From NCBI GenBank assembly GCA_021773555.1, contig JAJFKA010000068.1, positions 1 to 35,406 on the forward strand: a stretch of DNA of 35,406 nucleotides. Reading direction: 5' to 3'. Numbering within the stretch: the first letter of the stretch is position 1; each line of letters starts with the position of its first letter. The notes under the pieces are model-generated. The model saw only the letters and a program-made list of their open reading frames with translations. It searched no databases and had not been told where the DNA came from. Position numbers and translations under genes: made by a program. Shown here piece after piece: positions 17,170-24,616 of this stretch. Source of the DNA: Gammaproteobacteria bacterium (lineage in GTDB: Bacteria; Pseudomonadota; Gammaproteobacteria; Pseudomonadales; Azotimanducaceae).

Positions 17170-18206
17170 TGGACATGTCTCCTGCAATTTCCAGTGTGAT
17201 CGATGGTGTGGACCTGAGCCGGGATGAAATGACCGATGTGATGCGGTTGATCATGACGGGTAAAGCGACCGACGCTCAGATCGGGGGTTTTCTGGTTGGC
17301 CTCAGAATCAAAGGTGAAACGATTGAAGAAATTGTTGCGGCTGCAACCGTGATGCGTCAGCTGGCTACCCGGGTTGAAGTAACCCAGGACGCGCTGGTGG
17401 ATACTTGTGGGACCGGTGGTAGTGGCTCAAGTAAATTCAACGTGTCAACTGCAAGCGCATTTGTTGCAGCGGCAGCGGGGGCACGTGTTGCCAAGCACGG
17501 CAATCGGGCAGCTTCCGGGAAAAGTGGCAGCGCCGATGTGCTTGAGGCGGCAGGAGCAAGGATCATGCTGGCGCCAGATCAGGTCGCCGACTGCATTGAC
17601 AAAGTGGGCCTGGGATTTCTGTTTGCGCTTAGTCACCACAGCGCGATGAAGCACGCAATTGGCCCTAGAAAGGAAATGATTGTCCGTACCATTTTTAATC
17701 TGTTAGGGCCATTGACGAATCCCGCGGGAGCCGAGCGACAATTACTGGGTGTCTACGATGCGAAGTGGGTCGAACCCATGGCACATGTACTGAAGGAACT
17801 TGGAAGCCGTGCGGTGATGGTTGTGCATTCAGAAGATGGTCTTGATGAGATCAGCATATCAGCTAAAACCACAGTTGCAGAACTTAAGAATGGTCAGATA
17901 TCGAACTACGAAATCGAACCGGAGGACTTTAATCTGTCACGCTCACCGTTAGCGCAGCTTGTCATTGCTGATGCAGACAGCAGTTTGAAACTCGTCAAGG
18001 CTGCGATTTCAGGAGAGCACCCGGGTGCCCGGGATATTGTGATGTTAAATGCCGGTGCCGCCATCTATATCGCTGGTTGTGCGGCGAGCCTCGGTGAGGG
18101 TGTGGAAATCGCGCGAGAAAAAATCCACAACGGTGAGGCCACTGCAAAAATGAACGCCTTCATCGCCCATACCCAGAATTTCCAACAGTCATCTGATGGT
18201 GCATGA
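17166..18206 (+). CDS. trpD: Anthranilate phosphoribosyltransferase
   Basis: Joins anthranilate to PRPP. Sequence landmarks are DAQIGGFLVGLRIKGET, the PRPP loop DTCGTGGSGSSKFNVSTAS, VAKHGNRAASGKSGSADVLEAAG, FLFALSHHSAMKH and FNLLGPLTNPAGAERQLLGVY. The PRPP loop has Ser where most family members I know have Asp (GTGGDG). Two ATGs stand in tandem (17166 and 17169); GAGGAGG lies 8-11 bases before them. The gene overlaps trpG by four bases and is followed after three bases by trpC. Confidence 0.96.
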   Translation: MMDMSPAISSVIDGVDLSRDEMTDVMRLIMTGKATDAQIGGFLVGLRIKGETIEEIVAAATVMRQLATRVEVTQDALVDTCGTGGSGSSKFNVSTASAFVAAAAGARVAKHGNRAASGKSGSADVLEAAGARIMLAPDQVADCIDKVGLGFLFALSHHSAMKHAIGPRKEMIVRTIFNLLGPLTNPAGAERQLLGVYDAKWVEPMAHVLKELGSRAVMVVHSEDGLDEISISAKTTVAELKNGQISNYEIEPEDFNLSRSPLAQLVIADADSSLKLVKAAISGEHPGARDIVMLNAGAAIYIAGCAASLGEGVEIAREKIHNGEATAKMNAFIAHTQNFQQSSDGA

Positions 18207-18209
18207 GAT

Positions 18210-19013
18210 ATGGCTGATACTCCGGATATTTTGAAGAAAATTGTCGCGCAAAAATGGCTGGAGATCTCAGAACGTCAACTGCGGCGTCCACTGGCGCAAC
18301 TCGAGACAGGGATTGGCACAGATACGCGAGGATTTGCTGCCGCGATTCACGACCGTTGGAGACTCAAACAGACCGCGGTAATCGCAGAGTTAAAAAAGGC
18401 ATCACCGTCAAAGGGAATTATTCGGGAAAACTTTGACGCTGCCTCAATTGCGCGCAGTTATGCGCAAGGCGGCGCAACCTGCCTTTCGGTGCTGACGGAT
18501 GAGCTGTTCTTCATGGGTTGTGATGAATACCTTACGATTGCCCGCGCCGCGATTGACCTGCCGGTTTTGCGTAAGGACTTTATAGTTGACGCCTATCAGG
18601 TCTATGAAGCCCGATATATTGGCGCAGATTGTATATTGTTGATTGTCAGCATCTTGTCTGTGGAGAAACTGCGTGAACTGCATGCTTTAGCAAATGAGCT
18701 TGACCTTGATGTCCTTGTCGAGGTGCATGATGAAGCAGAGTTGGAAATGGCGCTGCAGGTTTCCCCTGACCTGTTGGGCATTAATAATCGTAATTTGCGA
18801 ACGTTTGAAACGGACCTGATGACCACGGTTAACCTGCTAAAGAGCGTCCCGGCAAGCACACCGGTAATTACCGAAAGTGGTATTCACAAAAAAGCGGATA
18901 TTGAACTCATGCTTGAAAATGGTGTGTTTGGATTTCTCGTGGGTGAGGCTTTTATGCGAGCCGAGGAGCCGGGTTTGGAACTCCGTGGATTGTTTGCGAA
19001 CTTAAACGGTTAA
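18210..19013 (+). CDS. trpC: Indole-3-glycerol phosphate synthase
   Basis: Closes the indole ring from CdRP with loss of CO2 and water. It is the single-function type (267 residues) with no fused TrpF domain. Motifs in order are [83 protein letters not shown] and [13 protein letters not shown]. It is the last trp gene of the operon; trpF, trpB and trpA are not in the window. Its TAA and the stop of the convergent crp/vfr gene share the sequence TTAA, leaving no room for a terminator between them. Confidence 0.97.
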   Translation: MADTPDILKKIVAQKWLEISERQLRRPLAQLETGIGTDTRGFAAAIHDRWRLKQTAVIAELKKASPSKGIIRENFDAASIARSYAQGGATCLSVLTDELFFMGCDEYLTIARAAIDLPVLRKDFIVDAYQVYEARYIGADCILLIVSILSVEKLRELHALANELDLDVLVEVHDEAELEMALQVSPDLLGINNRNLRTFETDLMTTVNLLKSVPASTPVITESGIHKKADIELMLENGVFGFLVGEAFMRAEEPGLELRGLFANLNG

Positions 19014-19645
19014 CGCGTTCCGTACACCACCATGGTCTTGCCCTTGACTGAGACCAGACCCTGGTCTTCGAGGGTTTTCAGGACACGCCCGACCATCTCT
19101 CTTGAACAACCGACAATTCTGCCAATTTCCTGTCGAGTAATCTTGATTTGCATGCCATCCGGATGCGTCATCGCGTCTGGCTCAGTGCTCAGGTCCAGCA
19201 GGGTTCGTGCTACTCGCCCGGTGACGTCCAGAAATGCCAGGTCACTGACTTTCTGTGTGGTTCTGGTGAGGCTGTCGGCGAGTTGGGCTGCAACCTGGAA
19301 CAGTATCCCGGGGTCTCTGTAAGTTAACTCGGTGAATTTCTGGTAACTGAGTTCTGCAACTTCACAGTCGGATTTTGCCTTGACCCAGGCGGTTCGGGTT
19401 CCTTCTCTGAACATGGCCATCTCGCCAAAAAAATTACCCTCATTCAGGTAAGCGACGATAATCTCGCGACCGGTGTCGTCTTCAACGAGGACGGTGACAG
19501 ACCCCTTGGTGATAAAGTAGATGGAGTCGCTTGCCTCTCCGGCATAGATAATGGTACTGCCCCGGGGGTATTTCCTCTTATGGGCAGCCCCAAGGAATTC
19601 GCCCATACCGGCGATTTCAGCAGAAGTTAGGGTCGAACTAACCAT
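19010..19645 (-). CDS. vfr: cAMP-responsive transcription regulator, Crp/Vfr type
   Basis: Global regulator that binds cAMP and DNA as a dimer. The N-terminal cyclic-nucleotide pocket reads [21 protein letters not shown], with the conserved Glu and Arg; the Ser after Arg in E. coli Crp is Thr here. The TTQKV stretch in the dimer helix corresponds to the second cAMP contacts. From [15 protein letters not shown] through [20 protein letters not shown] to TMVVYGTR it is nearly the same as Vfr and Crp, including the recognition helix [13 protein letters not shown], so it should read a TGTGA-type site. Next to trpC, as in Pseudomonas. A class III adenylate cyclase in this window could provide its ligand. 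Confidence 0.93.
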   Translation of the reverse strand: MVSSTLTSAEIAGMGEFLGAAHKRKYPRGSTIIYAGEASDSIYFITKGSVTVLVEDDTGREIIVAYLNEGNFFGEMAMFREGTRTAWVKAKSDCEVAELSYQKFTELTYRDPGILFQVAAQLADSLTRTTQKVSDLAFLDVTGRVARTLLDLSTEPDAMTHPDGMQIKITRQEIGRIVGCSREMVGRVLKTLEDQGLVSVKGKTMVVYGTR

Positions 19646-19952
19646 GTCTTTAAGAACCGTTTTAAGAGCCGTTTAGTAGAACCGGTGGGTGGATCTGTCG
19701 TTCAGAACCACGCTTTGCGCCTGGCAAATTCCGGCCTGAATCCGGCTTGATGCGTGAATTATTGGAACAATCTGGCTAGATTACGTCCAGCGCCGTTTGA
19801 AAACAACCGCTAAGCGGAGTTTGTGGGGATGAGTGCCAAAAAATTCGACAGATGGAACAGTGTCGAATTTGGCGCAATTCCCGTTTGCGGGATACCATAC
19901 TGAGCCCGGAGTGGGCGAGAATACCCATCAAAGAATCAGGAAAACGTATTGC
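19646..19952. promoter_or_regulatory. Divergent spacer between vfr and the OsmC gene
   Basis: This 307-base spacer must contain both promoters. Next to the vfr start lies a tandem 12-bp direct repeat, TAAGAACCGTTT then TAAGAGCCGTTT (19651-19674, 11 of 12 identical), in the vfr 5' leader. Further in, ATTG-GAA-CAAT is a small inverted repeat near 19760. No convincing TGTGA-N6-TCACA Crp site and no clear -35/-10 pair was found. A GTG at 19833 opens the OsmC frame early, but the extra 40 residues do not belong to the family. Confidence 0.5.
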
Positions 19953-20369
19953 ATGAAAGGACAGGTGAAGTGGTTAGCTGATGCGACGTTTGTCGCGGAA
20001 TCCGAGAATGGACATACCGTAACGATCGATGGGTCACCAGCAAAGGGCGGAATGCGACCCATGGAGATGGTTTTACTAGGCGTGGGTGGCTGCACCAGTT
20101 TCGATGTTATGTCGATATTGAAGAAGTCGAGGCAGCCGGTGACAGGATGTGTTGCTCAGCTTGAGGCACAGCGGGCCGACGCTGTACCCAGCGTATTCAC
20201 CAGTATTCATATTCACTTTATTGTGACTGGCAAGGACCTGAAAGAGAGCCAGGTGAAAAGAGCGGTTGAGTTGTCGGCAGAAAAATATTGCTCAGCCTCA
20301 ATCATGTTGCGCCAGGGCGGAGTTGAGGTTACTCATGACTATGAGCTGGTAGAGGCTGAGAATGAATAA
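19953..20369 (+). CDS. OsmC/YhfA-family protein
   Basis: A small OsmC-fold protein close to E. coli YhfA. The ATG at 19953 was chosen because it gives MKGQVKWLADATFVAES, which lines up with the YhfA start, and a 138-residue product. Landmarks are RPMEMVLLGVGGCTSFDVMSIL, with the first conserved cysteine, and RAVELSAEKYCSASIML, with the second. OsmC proteins use this cysteine pair to reduce organic hydroperoxides; whether YhfA members do so is less clear. An OsmC-family gene also follows vfr in Pseudomonas. The end overlaps the next gene by 8 bases. Confidence 0.9.
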   Translation: MKGQVKWLADATFVAESENGHTVTIDGSPAKGGMRPMEMVLLGVGGCTSFDVMSILKKSRQPVTGCVAQLEAQRADAVPSVFTSIHIHFIVTGKDLKESQVKRAVELSAEKYCSASIMLRQGGVEVTHDYELVEAENE

Positions 20370-20781
20370 TGAGCGAGTAATCAACCGACCGGGCACCACA
20401 GATGGTATGCGGCATATTGCGTTGTTCGTTGTGAACTTCGAGGAAACCCGGGATTTCTATATCGATCTGCTCGGTATGGAAGTGGAATGGAAACCGGATG
20501 AGGAAAACATCTATCTGACCTCAGGCAATGACAATCTGGCTTTGCATCGTGTCAAAGAGGAACTACCGTCAGGCCGGCTGGATCACATTGGTTTTTTTGT
20601 GAATGACATTGACAAGATCGACCAGTGGTATGAATTCCTGAAGAGCCGGGGAGTACGAATGTTCACCGAACCAAAAACACATCGTGATGGTGCTCGTAGT
20701 TTTTACTGCGCAGATCCCGCGGGCACCCGGGTGCAGATAATTTATCATATCCCAATCGCAGCGGCGGACGAGCAGCTGTGA
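20362..20781 (+). CDS. VOC-superfamily (glyoxalase/dioxygenase fold) protein
   Basis: 139 residues made of two beta-alpha-beta-beta-beta units. The first begins MRHIALFVVNFEETRDFYIDLLGM and the second LDHIGFFVNDIDKIDQWYEFL. Candidate metal ligands are the His of RHIAL, the His of LALHRV and the His of DHIGF. The last position, normally Glu, reads VQIIYH, with Gln in its place. So either the metal site is altered or the protein is non-enzymatic. The substrate cannot be told from sequence. It overlaps the OsmC gene by 8 bases and is probably coexpressed with it. Confidence 0.85.
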   Translation: MNNERVINRPGTTDGMRHIALFVVNFEETRDFYIDLLGMEVEWKPDEENIYLTSGNDNLALHRVKEELPSGRLDHIGFFVNDIDKIDQWYEFLKSRGVRMFTEPKTHRDGARSFYCADPAGTRVQIIYHIPIAAADEQL

Positions 20782-20814
20782 TCTGAGTTGGATCCGGTAA
20801 GTGTCAAATTGGGC

Positions 20815-21447
20815 CTAAACCCAGTAGGTCGTTCGGGTCATCAGTTTTGAAACCAGGTGCATCATCGATTTCACAGGCTTCGGAAACTGCATGCCACCTT
20901 GCTCAAGTGCGGTTGCAGCGTGTCCATTCTCGTCCTCGCGCATTTTGCGCATGACGGCGATGGTTTTATCGTCGTTTGCCGAGACCTTCTCCAGATGATC
21001 GTTCAGATGTCGACAAACTTCCTGTTCGGTCGCGGCAACGAAGCCAAGATTGATTCGGTCACCGAGCATTCCTGCCACGGCGCCCATGGTGAATGATGCC
21101 GCATACCAAAGTGGATTCAGGTAGCTCACATGGGAATCCAGTTCGCGAATTCGTTGTTCACACCAGGCCAGATGGTCCATTTCTTCCTCGGCGGCCTGCA
21201 TCAGAATTGCGGTTGTCTGCGAGGATTTAGCAGTCAGCGCCTGCCCCTGGTACAGCGCCTGGGCGCACACCTCACCGCAATGATTGACGCGCATCAGACG
21301 CGCTGATTCCTGCTGATCCTGAGGAGAGAGGCTGCTGGCTTTGATCTCACTAGCGGGTGACTTTCGCTGCCGATGACCCACAGAACCAGAGGTGGTTCGA
21401 AGCACCCTGTCCAGATGTGAGATGAGTCTGTCAACAGAGCTAGCCAA
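20815..21447 (-). CDS. coq7: 5-demethoxyubiquinol hydroxylase Coq7
   Basis: Di-iron monooxygenase that hydroxylates the benzoquinone ring in ubiquinone synthesis. Ferritin-like four-helix motifs are visible: RVNHCGEVCAQALYQGQAL, AAEEEMDHLAWCEQRI, ATEQEVCRHLNDHL and MREDENGHAATALEQGG, which together give the Glu/His di-iron ligands. The hydrophobic stretch NPLWYAASFTMGAVAGMLGD suits membrane association. 210 residues is the length of the Pseudomonas protein, which is also encoded near vfr beside a HIT gene. The start overlaps the end of the HIT gene by 8 bases. Confidence 0.95.
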   Translation of the reverse strand: MASSVDRLISHLDRVLRTTSGSVGHRQRKSPASEIKASSLSPQDQQESARLMRVNHCGEVCAQALYQGQALTAKSSQTTAILMQAAEEEMDHLAWCEQRIRELDSHVSYLNPLWYAASFTMGAVAGMLGDRINLGFVAATEQEVCRHLNDHLEKVSANDDKTIAVMRKMREDENGHAATALEQGGMQFPKPVKSMMHLVSKLMTRTTYWV

Positions 21448-21784
21448 GGCGAGTTAACTGCCGCCCGGCGAGCAAATGCAGATGTACATGGAATACGGTT
21501 TGTCCACCCTGCTCATTGCAATTGATAACCAGACGATAGCCTGCTTCGTCGACCTGGTTTTCCCTGGCAATCTTTGCAGCGGTCAATAGCATGTAACCGA
21601 GCAATTTCTCATCGTTTTCACTGGCGTCATTGATGGTGCTGATATGTTTGTGTGGGATGATGAGTACGTGGAGCGGTGCCTGGGGACTAATATCACGAAA
21701 AGCCAGTACCTGGTCGTCCTCGTACACGATGTCCGCAGGAATTTCTTTTTTTATGATCTTGCAAAACAGGCAGTCTTCGCTCAT
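21440..21784 (-). CDS. HIT-family nucleotide hydrolase (HinT type)
   Basis: Small histidine-triad protein that hydrolyses nucleoside phosphoramidates and aminoacyl-AMP in characterised members. It has CLFCKIIKKEIPADIVYEDDQVLAFRDISPQAPLHVLIIPHKHI at the N-terminus and the His-x-His-x-His catalytic motif HVHLHLLAGR at the C-terminus. The 114 residues match HinT. It lies between coq7 (overlapping) and the cNBD-rhodanese gene (14 bases upstream) on the minus strand. Confidence 0.95.
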   Translation of the reverse strand: MSEDCLFCKIIKKEIPADIVYEDDQVLAFRDISPQAPLHVLIIPHKHISTINDASENDEKLLGYMLLTAAKIARENQVDEAGYRLVINCNEQGGQTVFHVHLHLLAGRQLTRLG

Positions 21785-21798
21785 GGCCCGGTATTTTC

Positions 21799-22794
21799 CT
21801 ATCGTTTCAAAACGTAAGCGGTGAATCCCTTCTCGTTCAGGATATAGGCACCCAGTTCAGCCCGCTTGCCGCCGTCATCGGCCATGACATAAACAGAATC
21901 CGGTTTGAGTTTCGGGGCATTTTTTCGCAGGAGCAACAGCGGCACGTTCAGACTGCCGGGCAGTTTGTCGGTTTCGACTTCCTTTGGAGTTCGTACATCA
22001 ATGATGTAGGTTTTAGGATCGCCCTGTTGAATCATCTCCTCGGTTTCTTCCATGCTGACGGTTTCGATCACGGGTTGCATCAGCAGGCTTTCGAAATCCG
22101 GTTCAGATAAGCGCATCAGCGTGCCATTGGTCGTCATGGTAACGGTTGCGTTCCGGGGAACATCACTGACCAGCGCGTCCTGGCCGAAATTGTCGCCAGC
22201 ATGGAGTTCCGCCAACACTACTATCTTGTCGCCGCTACTCCTTTCAACTTTTGCTCGACCCTTTTGGATGACATAGAAGAAATCGCCGGGATCGCCTTGT
22301 TTAATAACTGCCTCGCCTTTTTCGAACTGGACTTCTTCGAATTTACCGAACAATGTCTGGATATTTGCGGGTGGGATGAACTCGAACAGGGGAGAACTGA
22401 GCAGCGTCGACATCCAGTCGATGCCTTCGTCTTCTTCCTCTTCCACCGTGGTGTCCCCACCAGACATACCCATTTCGCTGCGCTCGATCGTCAGTATCCT
22501 GGACTCTTCAGTGGAAACCGCGGTTAAGCGATGGGGTGAATTATTATCGATTGGGTGCGTTGCAACCTCGTCACCGGCTTGTCGATTTTTTGCTTCGAAT
22601 TTGTCATCAAGGAGGTCCAGACTTCCGGACACCAGCCAGTAGACTTTGGAGTCTTCATCGGCGCGCTTGAAAACCATTTTGCCTTTGGCCACTGTGGCCA
22701 GCCTGGCCTGTGACATGACATTTGTAAACTCGCCTTCAGCCATGCTGTCAAAGGGAATTAGTTTCCTGATCGTTTCGAGATCTTCGTTTTCCAT
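21799..22794 (-). CDS. Double cyclic-nucleotide-binding-like protein with inactive rhodanese domain
   Basis: 331 residues. A first cNBD-like region (about 10-110) runs from IPFDSMAEGEFTNVMSQARL through KVYWLVSGSLDLLDD and looks degenerate. A second, better one (about 134-240) has FEKGEAVIKQGDPGDFFYVIQKGRAKV and NFGQDALVSDVPRNATVTM; the Arg of the phosphate-binding cassette is in PRNA. The C-terminus (about 245-331) is a rhodanese fold (YIIDVRTPKEVETDKLPGSLNVPL), but the active-site loop reads VMADDGGKRAELG with no cysteine, so sulfur transfer is not expected. There is no DNA-binding domain. It is probably a cytoplasmic cAMP-sensing or scaffold protein, transcribed after the PP2C gene 98 bases upstream. 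Function is otherwise unknown. Confidence 0.8.
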   Translation of the reverse strand: MENEDLETIRKLIPFDSMAEGEFTNVMSQARLATVAKGKMVFKRADEDSKVYWLVSGSLDLLDDKFEAKNRQAGDEVATHPIDNNSPHRLTAVSTEESRILTIERSEMGMSGGDTTVEEEEDEGIDWMSTLLSSPLFEFIPPANIQTLFGKFEEVQFEKGEAVIKQGDPGDFFYVIQKGRAKVERSSGDKIVVLAELHAGDNFGQDALVSDVPRNATVTMTTNGTLMRLSEPDFESLLMQPVIETVSMEETEEMIQQGDPKTYIIDVRTPKEVETDKLPGSLNVPLLLLRKNAPKLKPDSVYVMADDGGKRAELGAYILNEKGFTAYVLKR

Positions 22795-22892
22795 TGAGCT
22801 TGCGACCTTACTCCCTGCAACCTGCTGCCAGACCGCGCATTATATGTAACGTTATCCTTGATGGATAGGATGTATGCAAAAGTTCAGGATGC

Positions 22893-24362
22893 TCAGGATC
22901 CTCTGTCAGATAGAAGAAAGCTGCGCTGATCGAAACTGGCGTGTTCAAATACCGAGCGGTGAAAAAATGCGACATTGTTTGTTTCCAGGGTCTCAACTGT
23001 TGCATCGTGAGCCTGGACTGAAAAAGGGCCCAGCATGACTGCATAGAGAACGCCATTTGCAGTGTTTCTTTTTTGCACATAGGGATTCAGGCCAAGTTCG
23101 CTCACGAGTAGCTGATTCGCCTCGGCGCCCTCCAGCCTGGTAAAAATCCCGACCTGGATAAATCTGCCCGGCCGCCTGAATTCCGAGAATTTTACCGGTG
23201 GTGGTGGCAGGTACACCTGCTGTGAACCAGCTGAGAGTATCGGCTGAATGGTCGAAAACGCTGGAGAATCGGATTCGCCGGAATCCGTAAAACTCAGGCT
23301 GGTCACAATAAGGATGGCTAGAATTGCCATAAAAGAGAGTGCTGCGAAAGGATTTGTGGCAAAAAAAGTACTGGTAGAAACAGATCTGGAAGCGACGGTC
23401 TTTGCGCGCGCAGTCACCGCGAACCTTCTGAGTGCCTGGAACCAGGTTAGAGGCTTTGAGATCTGGTGCGGATTATTCGAAGCTGTCGGTGGCCGGATGT
23501 CCAGTTCCAGTTGCCCGTTCCCATCCAGCGCCCCATCCGGTGCAATGAAGCGAGCATTGGGATCGGTGTCTTCATTGTCACTATAGGTGCCGGGTGGCAG
23601 TGTATCTTCCGAACTCATCCCGGCGGGCACATGTGTGTCTGTGTCTGCGTATCTGGTGGTATTCGTTGCGGAGATAACGATGACGGTCACGTTATCCTTA
23701 CCGCCGCCTTCCAGCGCGGCTTCTATGAGTCTGTCAGTCAGTTCCTGATCAGTGCCTTCGCCTCGAAGGATCGTCTCGATGCCGTTCTTACTGACGCAAT
23801 CGGTCAGACCGTCACTACACAAAACGATTTTCTGACCTGGTTTCCACTTATCGCTGATGCTGTCTGCGCGAACCGTTTCCAGTTCCTGTACACCGAGCGC
23901 CCGGGTGACAGCATTCTTACGGGGATCGGTTTCTGCTTCTTCCGGGGTAAGTTCGCCCTGATCGATCAGGGACTGGACCAGCGAATGATCTACAGTGACT
24001 TGTTTAAATTCGTCGTTTTCCAGAGAGTATGCACGAGAATCACCCACCCAGAAGATGTTGTACAGACTTCCCTGAGAAAGCAGCAGAACGATCGTGGTAC
24101 CCATGTTGGTGCCCATGCCATCACTCTCGGCATAGGCCTTTATCTGGGCGTGCGCAATTTCGATGGCCTGATTGATCCCATGGTTTTCACGAACCATCCG
24201 CGTCACGGTAAAGGTCGCGATGGCGCTCGCTACTTCACCGAAACCCAGGCCGCCCATACCATCTGCAACGATCCACAGTTTCTTATCAGCGTCGCAGACG
24301 TAGCTGTCTTCGTTGTTGCTACGAACGTTGCCTACGTGTGTACCGGCGCCGTATTGATGCAA
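22893..24362 (-). CDS. PP2C phosphatase with membrane helix and periplasmic SPOR domain
   Basis: 489 residues. The N-terminal PP2C domain (about 1-235) has the metal-binding motifs RSNNEDS (Asp19), VADGMGG (Asp34), WVGDSRAYS, LCSDGLTDCV and GGKDNVTVIV, so it should be an active Mn/Mg-dependent Ser/Thr phosphatase like Stp1/PppA. An acidic, Pro-rich linker follows (about 236-320). A single membrane helix, FMAILAILIVTSLSF, lies at about 340-357. The C-terminus (about 395-475) is SPOR-like: GRFIQVGIFTRLEGAEANQLL and LYAVMLGPFSVQAHDATVETL. SPOR domains bind denuded glycan strands at division septa. It is divergent from the cyclase-FHA and kinase genes and is the natural antagonist of that kinase. 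Confidence 0.88.
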   Translation of the reverse strand: MHQYGAGTHVGNVRSNNEDSYVCDADKKLWIVADGMGGLGFGEVASAIATFTVTRMVRENHGINQAIEIAHAQIKAYAESDGMGTNMGTTIVLLLSQGSLYNIFWVGDSRAYSLENDEFKQVTVDHSLVQSLIDQGELTPEEAETDPRKNAVTRALGVQELETVRADSISDKWKPGQKIVLCSDGLTDCVSKNGIETILRGEGTDQELTDRLIEAALEGGGKDNVTVIVISATNTTRYADTDTHVPAGMSSEDTLPPGTYSDNEDTDPNARFIAPDGALDGNGQLELDIRPPTASNNPHQISKPLTWFQALRRFAVTARAKTVASRSVSTSTFFATNPFAALSFMAILAILIVTSLSFTDSGESDSPAFSTIQPILSAGSQQVYLPPPPVKFSEFRRPGRFIQVGIFTRLEGAEANQLLVSELGLNPYVQKRNTANGVLYAVMLGPFSVQAHDATVETLETNNVAFFHRSVFEHASFDQRSFLLSDRGS

Positions 24363-24413
24363 GGAAGGCTCCCAGGAGATAAGGTGTGGTATTAGTGACG
24401 GTAAAGGAAATAA

Positions 24414-24578
24414 TTGTCCATCATTCTCTATAATAAAGCCATAGCGTGCCGATGGATTCAGTTGAACTTGAGCCGGGTGGTCTGTGACTTCTTCGCAGAG
24501 ATCGGCGCAGGTCTGCCCAGGCAGAATGTCAAACAGAACATGCTGGAAAAATGGCCTGACAGTCTATATTCTTTGTGA
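24414..24578 (+). CDS. Possible 54-residue small protein (TTG start)
   Basis: A TTG preceded by AAAGGA at 5-6 bases opens a 54-codon frame that ends 38 bases before the cyclase-FHA start. The product would contain VVCDFFAEIGAGLPRQN and end in WPDSLYSL; no domain is recognised and there is no membrane helix. In conflict with this, a consensus -10 box lies inside its fifth to seventh codons; if that is the real promoter, the TTG is not transcribed. A shorter version from GTG at 24477 remains possible. Confidence 0.22.
   Translation: MSIILYNKAIACRWIQLNLSRVVCDFFAEIGAGLPRQNVKQNMLEKWPDSLYSL
24429..24434 (+). promoter_or_regulatory. Candidate -10 box for the cyclase-kinase genes
   Basis: TATAAT matches the sigma-70 -10 consensus exactly. 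No good -35 stands 16-18 bases upstream (the region reads AAAGGAAAT), so an activator or extended contact would be needed. It would start a transcript near 24441, about 175 bases before the cyclase gene. A TGTGATC half-site of the Crp/Vfr type occurs at 24574-24580, but its partner half is absent. Confidence 0.3.
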
Positions 24579-24616
24579 TCTTGTTAGACATATTTTCAAC
24601 CAGTTAAAAAAAACCA

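Noticed and set aside
18017-18028. 12-base palindrome GCACCCGGGTGC, seen again at 20723-20734
   Set aside because: Both copies fall inside coding sequence where codons for Pro-Gly-Ala or Gly-Thr-Arg can create it. Two copies are too few to call an element.
19829-19903. Small ATG frame (24 codons) after GGGG, ahead of the OsmC gene
   Set aside because: No similarity recognised, and the ribosome-binding site is poor; more likely part of the OsmC 5' leader.
23466-24395. 309-codon plus-strand frame opposite the PP2C gene
   Set aside because: Antisense shadow of a clear PP2C gene; the product has no recognisable domain.
24574-24580. TGTGATC half-site for Crp/Vfr before the cyclase gene
   Set aside because: The second half (TCACA at 6 bases distance) is missing, so it is not called as a site; kept only as a hint in the findings.
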